Positions 1 to 8,574 of a stretch of 64,000 bases of DNA are shown here, one piece after another (the first letter of the stretch is position 1; each line of letters begins with the position of its first letter). The stretch comes from Bradyrhizobium sp. CCBAU 051011 (GTDB lineage: Bacteria > Pseudomonadota > Alphaproteobacteria > Rhizobiales > Xanthobacteraceae): the NCBI RefSeq assembly GCF_009930815.1, contig NZ_CP022222.1:8350501-8414500 (forward strand), written 5' to 3'. The notes under the pieces were generated by a model that did not search any database, was not told where the DNA came from, and worked only from the letters and a program-made list of their open reading frames with translations. The position numbers and the translations under genes are program-made.

Positions 1-110
1 TCACCGACCAAGACAAGCCGCCCGTCAAAATTCCCGATGACGCTTCCCATGTCGCGGTGCGAGGCCTCGCTTTCTCCCGTCAATCGCAGCCAACAGAACG
101 ATCAACAACA

Positions 111-619
111 ATGACGACCGCCCCTACTCCACGCCCTAAGACTATCTCCAAGGCCGAATTCGCTCGCCGCATCAATGTCAGTCGATCGCGGGTGTCGCAG
201 CTGGAAAAGGAAGGCCTGCCCGTCCGGGTAGATGGCAAGATCGATTTTGCAAAGGCGAAGCGCTGGACCGACAAGAACCTCGATCATCACCGCCGAGCGG
301 CCCGGAAGCCCGATGCGTTCGATATGCCGCAGACGGCAACGGAAACGCGCGGTGAGAAGCTTCGCTGGAAAGCTCAGCTTCGCGAATTGGAATCCGAAAG
401 CGATCTGGCGAACTGGTCGACCGTGCCGAAAGGACAATCTTCGAGCGGGCCACCGCCGAGCGCGATCGTTGGATCGGATGGGTTGCGCGGGCGACTGCCC
501 AAATCTCAACCGAAGCTGAAATCGATCCGACGAGGCTATACGGCGTGCTTGACCAGCTCGTCCGCGACCATCTAACCGAACTGGCGGCGACGTCTTTGCT
601 AGATCTGCAGAGTGGATAA
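111..619 (+). pseudogene. phage terminase small subunit (Nu1-like), frameshifted
   Basis: The product would be the DNA-recognition subunit of a phage packaging terminase. The N-terminal half reads as a helix-turn-helix protein (ISKAEFARRINVSRSRVSQL near residues 10-30), then a charged helix rich in ESESD. Around base 405-415 the frame is lost; the next frame continues with GELVDRAE, a WIGWVARA segment and a C-terminal LVRDHLTELA, stopping at 617-619. The two halves together match the usual small-subunit layout of about 170 residues. The ATG at 111 is chosen over the upstream in-frame ATG at 57 because homology starts there. It stands upstream of the hydrolase and the large-subunit fragment, the normal terminase order. 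Confidence 0.7.
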
Positions 620-658
620 GAATGCGGGCAGATGTCGGCAGGTAATGAGAGGGCGACC

Positions 659-1864
659 ATGGCGACCTTCATTCTGGTACACGGCACATTTGCAAATGCC
701 GCAGATTGGCCCGCGTTGCAGTCCGGCTTAGCCGAGGAAGTCAGCCCTCCAACAGACACCGCTCGTTTTGAACAAGTGCCTTGGACCGGCAAAAACCGCG
801 CGAGCGCCCGTCAGGCTGCCGCAAAGCAAATTCGCTCGAAAGTCGACGAAATCCGAACGCACTTACCTTCTGAGAAAATCTTCATTATTGGCCATAGCCA
901 CGGTGGGAACGCTATTGCTTACTTCCTAAAGACTTATCCAGAGGTAGCCCTAGAGGTAACCGGCTGCGCATTCCTTTCAACTCCGTTCGTGGCAATTCGC
1001 GCTCGGGCAGGCGCAATACGACCTCTTCTCTTAGTTCTTCTCTTCATGAGTGCTGCACCAGTGACCGTTTGGGCCGAGTACGCTCTCCCACGTTCAATAA
1101 AGAATATTGCCGATTGGCCGATGCAATTCTGGTGGGGAGTCGCCGCGCTCGCGGTTCTTTCGCTGTTGCTGACGCTAATTGCTTTCAGGCCTTATCGATC
1201 CCGAGACACAATTGATGCAATGCTTGCGAAGACGATTCTTCAGCAAACCACGGATATTCCAACAGGGAATTACCTGTTCTTACGTTGCTCGGGTGATGAA
1301 GCAGCAGCTGCTCTTTCGGCTTTCCAGTTTAACGCTTGGCTTGCTGTAAAGCTCTCTCAGAAAATAGAGCACTTGTTCCGTCCTCTGTTCAGCGAACGTC
1401 CCCTTGTCGTTATGGGCTTTACCGCATTCGCGGTCATTCTGTTCTACACTGCATTTCGCGCCGCGATACCGATCGCCTCGGATCTCGCGGAAATTGGGAT
1501 TGTAGAATTATTCCGGCAGATGGGATCGTGGCTTACTGATGGCCAAATCCTGAGAGTCGTAGTCGTAATCCTATTTCTGCTCCTTGTTTTTGTGATCCCC
1601 ATTATCTTCATCCTGTCGTTACTAGGGACCATTGCAGTGTTCGCAGCACAAGCGCTTGCTTCTTGGTCGTTCGGATGGACAGAATTCAGGGCGGGCCTTC
1701 TGGTTGAACTTGCAATTGAACCATTGCCCTTTGGAAATTATTCGCTCACTCACATAGATTGGGCGAGCGCATCCGCGCCAGATGGTATTACCCACAGCTG
1801 GACATACGAGCATCCTGTTGCCATCGCTCGATTGCGGGATTGGGTACAGTCCGGATTGTCCTGA
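659..1864 (+). CDS. alpha/beta-hydrolase with membrane segments (phage cargo gene)
   Basis: A 401-residue protein starting with a lipase-like strand (FILVHGTFAN) and a nucleophile elbow GHSHGG near residue 80, so a serine hydrolase or lipase/esterase fold is likely. Unlike a simple esterase it carries several hydrophobic spans (about residues 115-135, 160-180, 245-270 and 300-340), so it is probably an integral inner-membrane protein. The ATG at 659 directly precedes the fold and follows a GAGAGGG ribosome site; the upstream in-frame ATG at 632 is less likely. It lies between the small and large terminase genes, an unusual place that suggests a cargo (moron) gene. Unlike its neighbours it has no frameshift. 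Substrate unknown. Confidence 0.75.
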   Translation: MATFILVHGTFANAADWPALQSGLAEEVSPPTDTARFEQVPWTGKNRASARQAAAKQIRSKVDEIRTHLPSEKIFIIGHSHGGNAIAYFLKTYPEVALEVTGCAFLSTPFVAIRARAGAIRPLLLVLLFMSAAPVTVWAEYALPRSIKNIADWPMQFWWGVAALAVLSLLLTLIAFRPYRSRDTIDAMLAKTILQQTTDIPTGNYLFLRCSGDEAAAALSAFQFNAWLAVKLSQKIEHLFRPLFSERPLVVMGFTAFAVILFYTAFRAAIPIASDLAEIGIVELFRQMGSWLTDGQILRVVVVILFLLLVFVIPIIFILSLLGTIAVFAAQALASWSFGWTEFRAGLLVELAIEPLPFGNYSLTHIDWASASAPDGITHSWTYEHPVAIARLRDWVQSGLS

Positions 1865-1868
1865 GGCC

Positions 1869-2452
1869 ATGATCTCATCTGTTGAAAGCTGGGCCGAGGA
1901 TATATGGTGTCGCGGGCTCGCACCCGAGCCGCCGCTAACTATCTCCGCTTGGGCAGACGCGCATCGGATGTTGCCGGAGACCGCCTCCGAACCAGGTCCG
2001 TGGCGGACAGATCGGACCCCATACCTCCGCGATGTGATGGATGCACTCTCGGCATCCTCACCGGTCGACCGCGTTGTCTTTATGAAGGGGGCCCAGCTGG
2101 GCGCAACGGAAGCCGGGCTGAATTGGGTCGGCTACGTCGTAAGCAACGCGCCCGGCCTGATGCTCTACGTGATGCCAACCACGGAAAGCGCCCGTCGCAA
2201 CGTGCGCACGCGCATCGACCCCTTGATCGACAGCACGCCGATCGTGCGCCAGCGGGTCACTAAGGCGCGATCTCGCGACCCCGGGAATACGGCGACGCTC
2301 AAGTCCTTCCCGGGTGGCAAATAGCATTTGTGGGCGCCAACTCCGCCGTTGGTCTGCGATCGACGCCCGCCCGGTACCTGTTCCTCGACGAGGTCGACGG
2401 CTTTCCGCATGACCGCGCTGGACAACAACCGGTCGGCGCTGTGTTGAGTTGA
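1869..2452 (+). pseudogene. phage terminase large subunit (GpA-like), truncated and frameshifted
   Basis: N-terminal third of a lambda-GpA-type packaging ATPase. It shows the TISAWADAHR start typical of the family, the ATPase motif region FMKGAQLGATEAGLNW (adenine/Walker A-like) and, after a one-base loss near 2322, the continuation AFVGANSAVGLRS and a Walker B-like RYLFLDEVDGFP. The frame then ends at 2450-2452; the nuclease domain is missing. The ATG at 1869 lies just after the hydrolase stop. The gene cannot make a working terminase. Confidence 0.8.
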
Positions 2453-2460
2453 GAAAGGCC

Positions 2461-2994
2461 CTAAGACATGGCCTCGATTACAGTTTCAATTGGCATAAAA
2501 AACGTTCGCGAACCGTCAGGATACTCCTGGAATTCCTGATCTTTCCAAAACTGCGCTGCCTCGTCGTCGATCGCGTGAACAAGAACGCAACGAACTCCGA
2601 TGTTTTCCGAAACGGAAACAATCCGTATCAGCGCGTCCTGCAAGAGGTCCTTGCCCAAGCCCTTCCATTGGGGCGATTTGTCACGAGCCAGTCGGCCGAT
2701 AATGGCGACAGGTGCGTGATTGGGGAGACCTTGCTTGCGCTTCAGCTTGGACGGTAATTGTTTGCGTTCAACGCTGCCCATAGCAATGCAGTAATAGCCT
2801 ACGACCACATTGCCACTACATACCACGTAAGTTCGGGCGAATTGCCCCTCGCTATTCAGCGCTTGATTTTTGATCCAATCATTAAGCGGCGGCTTTCCGC
2901 AATCAAAATGGCCGAGATCGTGGAAAGTCGTCAAGCGCACGGGGCGAGTGAGTTCGCCGCGCGCTTGACGAGGATGCTCGACTATTTCTGCCAC
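2461..2994 (-). CDS. GNAT-family acetyltransferase toxin (TacT-like)
   Basis: A 177-residue GNAT acetyltransferase. Members of this family acetylate aminoacyl-tRNA and stop translation. The N-terminus has the family phrase HFDCGKPPLNDWIKNQA, followed by VVGYYCIAMGSV (beta strand 4), IIGRLARDKSPQWKGLGKDL (acetyl-CoA pyrophosphate-binding loop, RLARD and the GLGKDLL helix) and the C-terminal DGSRTFFMPIETV. Length is normal. Its start overlaps the end of the DUF1778 gene by 13 bases, the usual antitoxin-first arrangement with translational coupling. It lies opposite to the prophage genes and may have been an addiction module of the element. No damage is visible. Confidence 0.85.
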   Translation of the reverse strand: MAEIVEHPRQARGELTRPVRLTTFHDLGHFDCGKPPLNDWIKNQALNSEGQFARTYVVCSGNVVVGYYCIAMGSVERKQLPSKLKRKQGLPNHAPVAIIGRLARDKSPQWKGLGKDLLQDALIRIVSVSENIGVRCVLVHAIDDEAAQFWKDQEFQEYPDGSRTFFMPIETVIEAMS

Positions 2995-3299
2995 AGCGGT
3001 CGACGCTTCATCAGCGCCTTGAGCGCAGGTCCGGCAGGCGGCGGATTGTCGAGAGCATCGATGAATGCATCATACTTTTCCGCGTCTAGAACAAATAGAC
3101 GCTGGTCGAGCAGAACATCGATGGCGTGCTGTCGCGCGCTATCAAGCACGAATTCACTCAATGTCTTGCCAACAGCAGCAGCGGCGGTGTCTATGAGCTG
3201 CTTAGTCTGCTGCGGAGCGCGAATGTGAATGTTCGCGCTACTTTTCTGGACCCGCCCCTTCGAACGCGCGGGCGGGCGCTCTAATACTGCGGTTGACAT
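2982..3299 (-). CDS. DUF1778 antitoxin (TacA-like)
   Basis: A 105-residue protein with an N-terminal basic stretch and a ribbon-helix-helix domain (NIHIRAPQQTKQLIDTAAA at about residues 24-42, then GKTLSEFVLDSARQHA). The C-terminal tail (FIDALDNPPPAGPALKALMK) is the toxin-wrapping segment typical of DUF1778 antitoxins, which bind the GNAT toxin and repress their own operon. The ATG at 3297-3299 has a GAGAGG ribosome site. It is the first gene of the pair and lies behind a good promoter with a palindrome. Confidence 0.85.
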   Translation of the reverse strand: MSTAVLERPPARSKGRVQKSSANIHIRAPQQTKQLIDTAAAAVGKTLSEFVLDSARQHAIDVLLDQRLFVLDAEKYDAFIDALDNPPPAGPALKALMKRRPLWQK

Positions 3300-3327
3300 T
3301 GGAAAATCCCTCTCTGCTGCTGATTGG

Positions 3328-3357
3328 TATATAGGGTAGCCGTGTACACAACGTCAA
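3328..3357 (-). promoter_or_regulatory. promoter and putative operator of the toxin-antitoxin pair
   Basis: On the minus strand TTGACG (3352-3357) and TATATA (3328-3333) are separated by 18 bases, a sigma-70-type promoter. The spacer holds the perfect 8-bp palindrome GTGTACAC (3342-3349), a plausible binding site for the ribbon-helix-helix antitoxin. Start codon at 3299. Inference from spacing and symmetry. Confidence 0.6.
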
Positions 3358-3935
3358 CACATATTTGAAGTTCCCCTGGAAGGCGTCGCCGTGCTGCCCA
3401 CAAAACGTATTATTTTTCAATTAGTTACAACTTTCTGGTAGCGAACTTACCTGCGCTATTCACAAGACAGCGGGTCGCCTGGTCGGCACGCGCAGGCCAA
3501 AAATCAACATTATTTCAAAGAGTTGGACGGTTGGACGAATTTGACCGGACCAGATTCCATATATGCTTCGGTCAAAAGAGTCCGACGGCTAGCACCGGAG
3601 GCCAGACTCGCTCGCGGGCCTCAAGGGGTTTCGCCCACCGTTGGCGGCGCCTTCAGCGCCCTTGCCCCCGCGTTCGAGCCCGGCCGAGGACTCCGGTGGG
3701 GCTGACGCCCCCAATCCGGACTGAAGTCCGTCTTCCGCAATGATTTGAACACCAGCGACATCGAGGGGCGCAGTGCGCCGGCCCTACGGCCGGCGGCCTA
3801 CGCTCTCTCAATTCGTTCCCGTCGCGGCAGCCCAGACTTCTGACGAAGGGGATAGGAGAACAGGAAGCGGCTACGCGGAAGGTTGAGGCCTTCATGAGCG
3901 CGGTCACCATGCGCGAGACTCTGCTTTTTCGATCA
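3358..3935. other. no gene recognised
   Basis: About 580 bases without a convincing coding region. The open frames at 3523-3743 are GC-biased and carry no recognisable domain. I see no RNA gene. Confidence 0.4.
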
Positions 3936-3982
3936 TTGACATGATGTTTGAGGCCTGACATAACTTCAAACACAATGTTTGA
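3936..3982 (+). promoter_or_regulatory. promoter with three copies of a TGTTTGA operator-like repeat
   Basis: TTGACA (3936-3941) and CATAAC (3959-3964), 17 bases apart, form a plausible promoter for the gene at 3994. TGTTTGA occurs at 3945-3951 and 3976-3982, and its inverse TCAAACA at 3966-3972, so the repeats flank and overlap the -10 region and reach the leader. This suggests repression by a small DNA-binding protein, perhaps the product of the next gene. Confidence 0.5.
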
Positions 3983-3993
3983 GGTCAGAGAAA

Positions 3994-4470
3994 ATGTCCG
4001 AACCGATCTATACGCTGAAGCAAATCTGCGACGCCCTGAACATCACGCGTGGCCGTGCCGAGCAATGGATCGCGCGGGGCCACTTCCGCCCTCCGCATAA
4101 TCCGATTTTTGGGGCAGCTCGGGAATGGCAGATCCAGGACGCTATTCGCTTCGCTGCCTTTGGGGTCATCGTCGATAGCGGCATTCCTCAAGAACAGGCT
4201 GGTGTCATCACGCAGTTGGACATGCACGGGTTCAAAAACGATACGGCTTTCTTCGTTGTTTGGAGGGGGCTGCATGAGACTGCCACCAAGAAAGCGTCTG
4301 GGACGTTCCTGAAAATGCACATACCTGGCGTGTGGTACGGAGAGATCGTCAAAGAAAGCGCCTTGCTGGCCCATCTCGAGAATGAGGATGTTTGGTCAGC
4401 GACTGTCGTGAATCTCGATAACCTTGAACGCAAGGTCAAAGCAGCCCTTGGATACGAGGGGAGCAAGTAA
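3994..4470 (+). CDS. phage-type DNA-binding regulator (MerR-like helix-turn-helix)
   Basis: A 158-residue protein. The N-terminal 45 residues (YTLKQICDALNITRGRAEQW, then IARGHFRPPHNP) look like a MerR/excisionase winged helix, and the rest has no known domain. The ATG at 3994 follows GAGGTCAGAG and lies directly behind a promoter with three operator-like repeats, so autoregulation is possible. The stop overlaps the start of the next small gene (TAATG). Function in the phage (early regulator or replication switch) is inferred from the HTH only. Confidence 0.6.
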   Translation: MSEPIYTLKQICDALNITRGRAEQWIARGHFRPPHNPIFGAAREWQIQDAIRFAAFGVIVDSGIPQEQAGVITQLDMHGFKNDTAFFVVWRGLHETATKKASGTFLKMHIPGVWYGEIVKESALLAHLENEDVWSATVVNLDNLERKVKAALGYEGSK

Positions 4471-4583
4471 TGACCAGCACGCCGACGCAGACGAACCAGC
4501 GCAAGGGCCGTCGCAAGAAGATGCAGGCGCAGCATCTCGTCGACGAGGACATCGAACCGTGCCAGCCTTGGAAGCCTACATGA
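4470..4583 (+). CDS. small basic phage protein (37 aa)
   Basis: Begins at an ATG overlapping the previous stop by one base (TAATG) and encodes 37 residues with a very basic middle (QRKGRRKKM) and a C-terminal QPWKPT. The overlap argues for translation with the upstream gene. It may be the remaining N-terminus of a longer gene, since the next 170 bases look degenerate. Confidence 0.4.
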   Translation: MTSTPTQTNQRKGRRKKMQAQHLVDEDIEPCQPWKPT

Positions 4584-4753
4584 GGGCCGCTGTTCAAGCG
4601 CCATTGCTCAGAGCTGCAGCAGCGGATCATCGTCGGCGGTGAGCGGCCGACGTTCGAAGAGATCGCGGACTATCTCAAAATCCCGGTTTGGGTCGCCGTC
4701 GCTGGGTTTGTCCATTCGGTGGAAAAACAGGAAGCCAAGCTTCGGCAAAACTG

Positions 4754-4915
4754 ATGCTCAACGCCCTCACCAACATCGGCCCTCGGTTTCGCGCAGCTGC
4801 GCTTGCGTTCCGCAATTATGACGCCGCCGGTGCTGGTCGTCGCTGGCGCGGCGCGAGCGAGATCCTGGTTCAGGGCTCGGCCAAGACAGCGGCGCGCGGT
4901 CCGCAGCGTCATCGC
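4754..4915 (+). pseudogene. phage portal protein, N-terminal fragment
   Basis: The frame from the ATG at 4754 starts with MLNALTNIGPRFRAAALAF and NYDAAGAGRRWRG, which resembles the beginning of lambda-GpB-type portal proteins. After about 50 residues the similarity ends and the frame runs into unrelated sequence. Position after the terminase remnants fits phage gene order. Most of the portal gene (about 450 residues) is deleted. Confidence 0.45.
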
Positions 4916-4999
4916 AACCTAACCGGCCTCCTCCGCAGTGGCGACGTGAAAGCAATACCGACGGCTGATGCGCAAGCTGCAGCAGCAGGGGGGCGCGTA

Positions 5000-5698
5000 A
5001 TGGCAAACAGCGTCGTGACCCCCATCGGCGGCTCACTGGTGATGCAGACACGCACAGGCGTCGCCGCCATCATGAACACGGCGCTGGCGCCGTTCATCTT
5101 GCAGGAACAGTGGTGCGGCCCGATCTGGGCCGCCAGAGATGCCGCCTCATTCGTTGCCGTCGACAAGGATGGCGACCTGATCGCGCTCGGCGACAACATC
5201 GATTGGATAGCCTCACGCGCCCGCGCCGTTGAAATCCAGCAGAAGCTACCGCCGCTCGCCGATATCGCGGCGGCCTACAAGACGGTTGACCAGACTCTCC
5301 GCGTCAAGCCCGCATCAGGCGAGTATCAGCTACTCGCAAGCAAGATGCTCGACGTGCTCGGCATCAAGGGGGGTGACGATACTGATGCCTATGTCGAGGC
5401 GCTGGCCTGGACGCTGGCCGAAGTTTGGCGCGCCAATGGAGACCCCAGCGGCACGCCGGGGTGGATTCCAATTCCAGCGTTCGCCAAGGCCGTTCAACAC
5501 ATCTGGCGAGACCGCGATTTCTTGGGATCACTTTGGCGGAACAAAACGGCCGCCGATCCCTGACATCATCGAGCACTCCAAAGACTACCGCCGCGATCTG
5601 GTCTTGGTGCGGGACAGTATCGACATGCTCGGCCGTACCAGAAGCGACTCGGTCGGATAATCGAGGTCGTCAACGACTATGAAGCCGAGGAATGGTGA
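5000..5698 (+). pseudogene. phage protein of unknown function, frameshifted
   Basis: Starts at ATG 5000 (MANSVVTPIGGSLVMQ) and runs about 185 residues to a stop at 5563. Two other frames carry what looks like the original C-terminus: PPIPDIIEHSKDYRRDL near 5553-5605, then YQKRLGRIIEVVNDYEAEEW ending at the stop 5696-5698. This implies two indels, near 5540 and 5630. The middle (IAAAYKTVDQTLRVKPASGE) is typical of small prophage proteins annotated only as hypothetical. I cannot name the family. Confidence 0.5.
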
Positions 5699-5762
5699 GA
5701 GAGCGCGCCGCCTCACGCGCGCGCGGGCGTTTGAAGCGTAAGCATATCAGCCGCTGTCTGCT

Positions 5763-6056
5763 TCAGTCGCAGACTTCGACCCAGCGAGATACCCAGGAAT
5801 ATCCGTCCCAATAACGCTCGCGAACGCTTCGACAGGGCGGCGGTTCTTCGACGTATACCCGCGGCGCGGCAGGTACGTAATACACCGGTGGTGGGGGAGC
5901 CGGGCGGGCCGCGAGTGCGCCACCGAGCAACATCCCGCCGAGAAGACCCCCGGCCACCCCAGCGGCGATTTGGCCGTTTTCGGCCCTTGCAGGAGCTACC
6001 ACAAATCCGGAACTCGCAAGAATCGTGGCAGCAACAAGCGCTACTACCAATCTCAT
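5763..6056 (-). CDS. small secreted protein with glycine-zipper segment
   Basis: A 97-residue protein beginning with a clear Sec signal peptide (MRLVVALVAATILASSGFVV, cleavage likely after APARA). The mature part has a glycine-rich stretch (IAAGVAGGLLGGMLLGGALA), a proline/tyrosine linker (PPPPVYYVPAAPRVYVEEPP) and a C-terminal C-x19-C region with YWDGYSWVSRWVEVC. This layout is common in small periplasmic or outer-membrane-associated proteins of Bradyrhizobium. The ATG at 6056 is preferred because GGAGG lies 5 bases upstream; two in-frame ATGs further upstream lack that. Function unknown. Confidence 0.75.
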   Translation of the reverse strand: MRLVVALVAATILASSGFVVAPARAENGQIAAGVAGGLLGGMLLGGALAARPAPPPPVYYVPAAPRVYVEEPPPCRSVRERYWDGYSWVSRWVEVCD

Positions 6057-6476
6057 CGCGGCCTCCATCGAGGGTGCAATTGCTCGGTAGGATTTCAACT
6101 GTTTTCAGTTAAATCATTCTTAATCGGAAAGAAGTGGTCCGCCGGGCCTCCAAAAGCGACGCCTGAGCCACACCGGACCATGCGTGGTCGCGAAAGGCGT
6201 GGCCTTCGAATACGAGGTAGTCGGCAGAATAAAAATGGCCCCAACGCGCGGCGGTGCGCCGAGGCCATCCAAAGTATTTCCATCTGCAAACAGCCAGGTG
6301 GAGTGGGGCCCTACCTGGCACGCCGATAGAAGTGGGAAAAGGTGGCAAATCAGAGGCCCAGCCCAGCCGGGCGCCGCCGCGCCTATGCATTTTCTGAACG
6401 TCCTGCGGAACGAAAGCACATGCCAGGAGTTCTGCGAAACACCAAAGCTACGCGTAATGGGGTTGTTCGGGGAACT
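6057..6476. other. no gene recognised
   Basis: About 420 bases between two convergent-free genes. Several open frames overlap on both strands without a recognisable domain or ribosome site. No RNA gene or repeat is apparent. Confidence 0.4.
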
Positions 6477-6659
6477 ATGTCGCAGAATCGCTTCCATGCC
6501 CGCAAAGCCGCAGCAGCACTACTAAAAATGGCGAAGGTATCTTCTGATCCCGCGTTGGCCGGTCGGCTAGTGGAGGCCGCCGCAGATCTGAAGGATCATG
6601 TTGGCGAGGCTCCGCCGCCTGTCAGCGTGAAGGCGCCTGATATAAGAACAGATGACTAA
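6477..6659 (+). CDS. small conserved hypothetical protein (60 aa)
   Basis: Starts at ATG 6477 with GGGGA 5 bases upstream; longer in-frame starts (6342, 6417) lack a good site. The product, beginning MSQNRFHARKAAAALLKMAK and containing SSDPALAGRLVEAAADLKD, is an alpha-helical, alanine-rich small protein of a type I recall as frequent in Bradyrhizobium genomes. No function is known to me. A response-regulator gene follows after 34 bases in the same direction. Confidence 0.6.
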   Translation: MSQNRFHARKAAAALLKMAKVSSDPALAGRLVEAAADLKDHVGEAPPPVSVKAPDIRTDD

Positions 6660-6693
6660 CTGAATCGCCCCGACTAGTCCTGGATGATCCCTC

Positions 6694-7059
6694 ATGCGCA
6701 CAATCTCCACGCTGCTGGTCGAGGACGAAACCCTGATCAGGATGATGTTGGCTGAAATGGCGGAAGAGCTGGGGTGCTTGAACATTTCGGAAGCCGCAAA
6801 TATTGAGGCGGCGATGTCATTGGCTGAGACAGGCTCGTTCGATCTAGCCCTGCTAGACATTAACATCGCGGGTTCTCTTGTAACCCCGGTCGTTCATATT
6901 CTCGATAGACGAAGCGTTCCGATCGTTTTCGTCAGCGGTTATAGCAACCAAACGATGCCGGACGAGCTAAGAGGCAGGCTGCTTGTTCAGAAGCCCTTCT
7001 CGCAAGATACCTTAATGGATGCTATCAACCGCGCGATTGGCTTGGATTCCGCCGCTTGA
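6694..7059 (+). CDS. single-domain response regulator
   Basis: A 121-residue receiver domain without an output domain. The acidic pocket is LLVEDE (residues 7-12), the phospho-acceptor lies in FDLALLDINIAG (Asp near residue 55), the Ser/Thr position in VFVSGYS, and the conserved Lys in LLVQKPFS. CheY-like proteins of this size act as phosphate sinks or bind a partner protein. No histidine kinase is adjacent. The ATG at 6694 fits the start of the domain. Confidence 0.85.
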   Translation: MRTISTLLVEDETLIRMMLAEMAEELGCLNISEAANIEAAMSLAETGSFDLALLDINIAGSLVTPVVHILDRRSVPIVFVSGYSNQTMPDELRGRLLVQKPFSQDTLMDAINRAIGLDSAA

Positions 7060-7149
7060 TTGCCGCTTTGGCTTTAATTTGATTTTCGCAGTTGGCCTTA
7101 TTTTGACTTGTGTTGGCGGATTACTATGGGCCAGTTTTGTTTCAGGGTC

Positions 7150-7568
7150 AGGCGCAGCTGACGAAGCTGATGATGGCCCTCAAGTCCGGCGACGTCGTCG
7201 TGGTGACGAAACTCGATCGGCTCGGCCGTTCTACCCGCGAGCTATTGGACCTGATCGAACAGATCGGCGCGGCCGGTGCTGCGTTCCGGTCGCTCGGCCA
7301 CCCGCTATTCGACACCACGTCATCGCAGGGCCGCTTGCTTCTGGCCGTGCTGGCCGCGATCGCAAGCTTCGAGCGCGACTTGATCGCAGAGCGCACCACC
7401 GAGGGCCGTAAGCGCGCCATGGCAGAGGGCAAGAAGTTCGGCCGGAAGCCTAAGCTGACAGACTTCCAGAGGAAGGAAGCCTTGAAGCGCCGGGCAGCCG
7501 GCGAGACCCTGGCCAAGATCGCGAAGAGCTACGCGGTCGACACCTCGATGATCTCCCGCTTGCGCTAA
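7150..7568 (+). pseudogene. serine recombinase (resolvase/invertase), 5' truncated
   Basis: The frame carries the middle and C-terminal part of a Tn3-type resolvase: LTKLMMALKSGDVVVVTKLD, RLGRSTRELLDLI, GRLLLAVLAAIASFERDLIA, ERTTEGRKRAMAEGKKFGRK and a C-terminal helix-turn-helix (GETLAKIAKSYAVDTSMISR). The first roughly 45 residues with the catalytic serine (YARVST-type motif) are absent; sequence upstream of 7150 is unrelated. It cannot be catalytic. Confidence 0.8.
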
Positions 7569-7671
7569 ACGCCACTGCCATCGCCCCGGCGTGCGCCAAC
7601 TGGCTGGCGGCGGCGATCTTGAAGGTGGTCAGGGCTTAAGCAGGCTCCCGTCTCGCATCTATCTGGGCTTA

Positions 7672-7896
7672 TCAGGCCGCTGGGGGCTCTAGTTCCAGCA
7701 CGCGCAGTCCAGCGGGTGTAATCTCGTATCTGCCATCTCGGCGGCGTACCAGCCACCCAGCTCTGACCATCTCCTGCGCAGTCTGCACGCTACAAACAGG
7801 ATGACTGCCGCCGGGGTAGTAGAGCCTGCCAGTGCGGTCGATAAGGTATCCGTATAGCTGAGCTTGCCGAAGTGCTCTAATTCTAGGGCTCTCCAT
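7672..7896 (-). CDS. hypothetical winged-helix-like small protein
   Basis: 74 residues. The C-terminal half (AQEMVRAGWLVRRRDGRYEI followed by TPAGLRVLE) has the look of a winged-helix second half, as in small phage or plasmid regulators. The ATG at 7896 follows GAGGG. It runs opposite to neighbouring phage remnants. I do not recognise a named family. Confidence 0.5.
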   Translation of the reverse strand: MESPRIRALRQAQLYGYLIDRTGRLYYPGGSHPVCSVQTAQEMVRAGWLVRRRDGRYEITPAGLRVLELEPPAA

Positions 7897-8254
7897 ACCC
7901 TCACATAGTCACCAGGGCCGGGAATTGCGATTCCATGCGCGTGCCGGCCTCACAGGGGTAGTTCACCACCCCGCATAGCCCGTTACACCCGAATCGGTCG
8001 CTTGTCCGTCGCTAGGGTTGCGCGCACTATTCCTTTGCGGCCGATCAACTCGGCCCCATCACCCCGATCGGCGGCAAGCGACGGCCCCGGCGTGATGCCA
8101 TCCGAGGTTAGCGCCGGGGTTGTCCTCGCAAAGAAGCGCTAGCGCCTTAGCAGCGCGCGCTGTCCGCGCGTTCGCGCCGGCTCGACCCGGTCCGCCAGCC
8201 GGCCTCCTCGTCCCTGGCCGGGCCGGAACCATGCACCTGATTGGTGCTAAGTAG
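7897..8254. other. no gene recognised
   Basis: About 360 bases, very GC-rich, with several short imperfect inverted repeats but no coding region or RNA gene I can support. Confidence 0.35.
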
Positions 8255-8560
8255 ATGGTATCACAAAACTTTTATTTTGACCCGGTAAATCTCGTTGCAG
8301 GTCGGAGAAGCGGGAAGGATTCGATCGCTTCAGCCGTCGCCGCCTATGCGGCCGCCACGTTCAAGCCGGACGGCAAGGTGCGAGCTGGCGAGCGCCCCCT
8401 TGTTATGCTGCTTGGAGCCGATCGCGCCCAGGCGCGGGCGCAGCTAGCGTACATACGGGGGTATTTTGCCGAGATTGTGCCATTTAAGGCGATGGTTCAG
8501 CGCGAAACGGTAGACGGTCTCTGCTGGTTAACGGCGTCGATATCGTGGTGCAGACGAGTG
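8255..8560 (+). pseudogene. second phage terminase large-subunit fragment
   Basis: The frame from 8255 has VNLVAGRRSGKDSIASAVAA (Walker A, AGRRSGK), then RPLVMLLGADRAQARAQLAY and FKAMVQRETVDGL, the order seen in the ATPase domain of large terminases. A frameshift near 8517 moves the continuation (LLVNGVDIVVQTSDHRSARG) to the next frame. Only about 100 residues remain. It joins directly to tape-measure sequence, so a large deletion removed the head and tail genes between. Confidence 0.6.
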
Positions 8561-8574
8561 ACCACCGATCAGCT

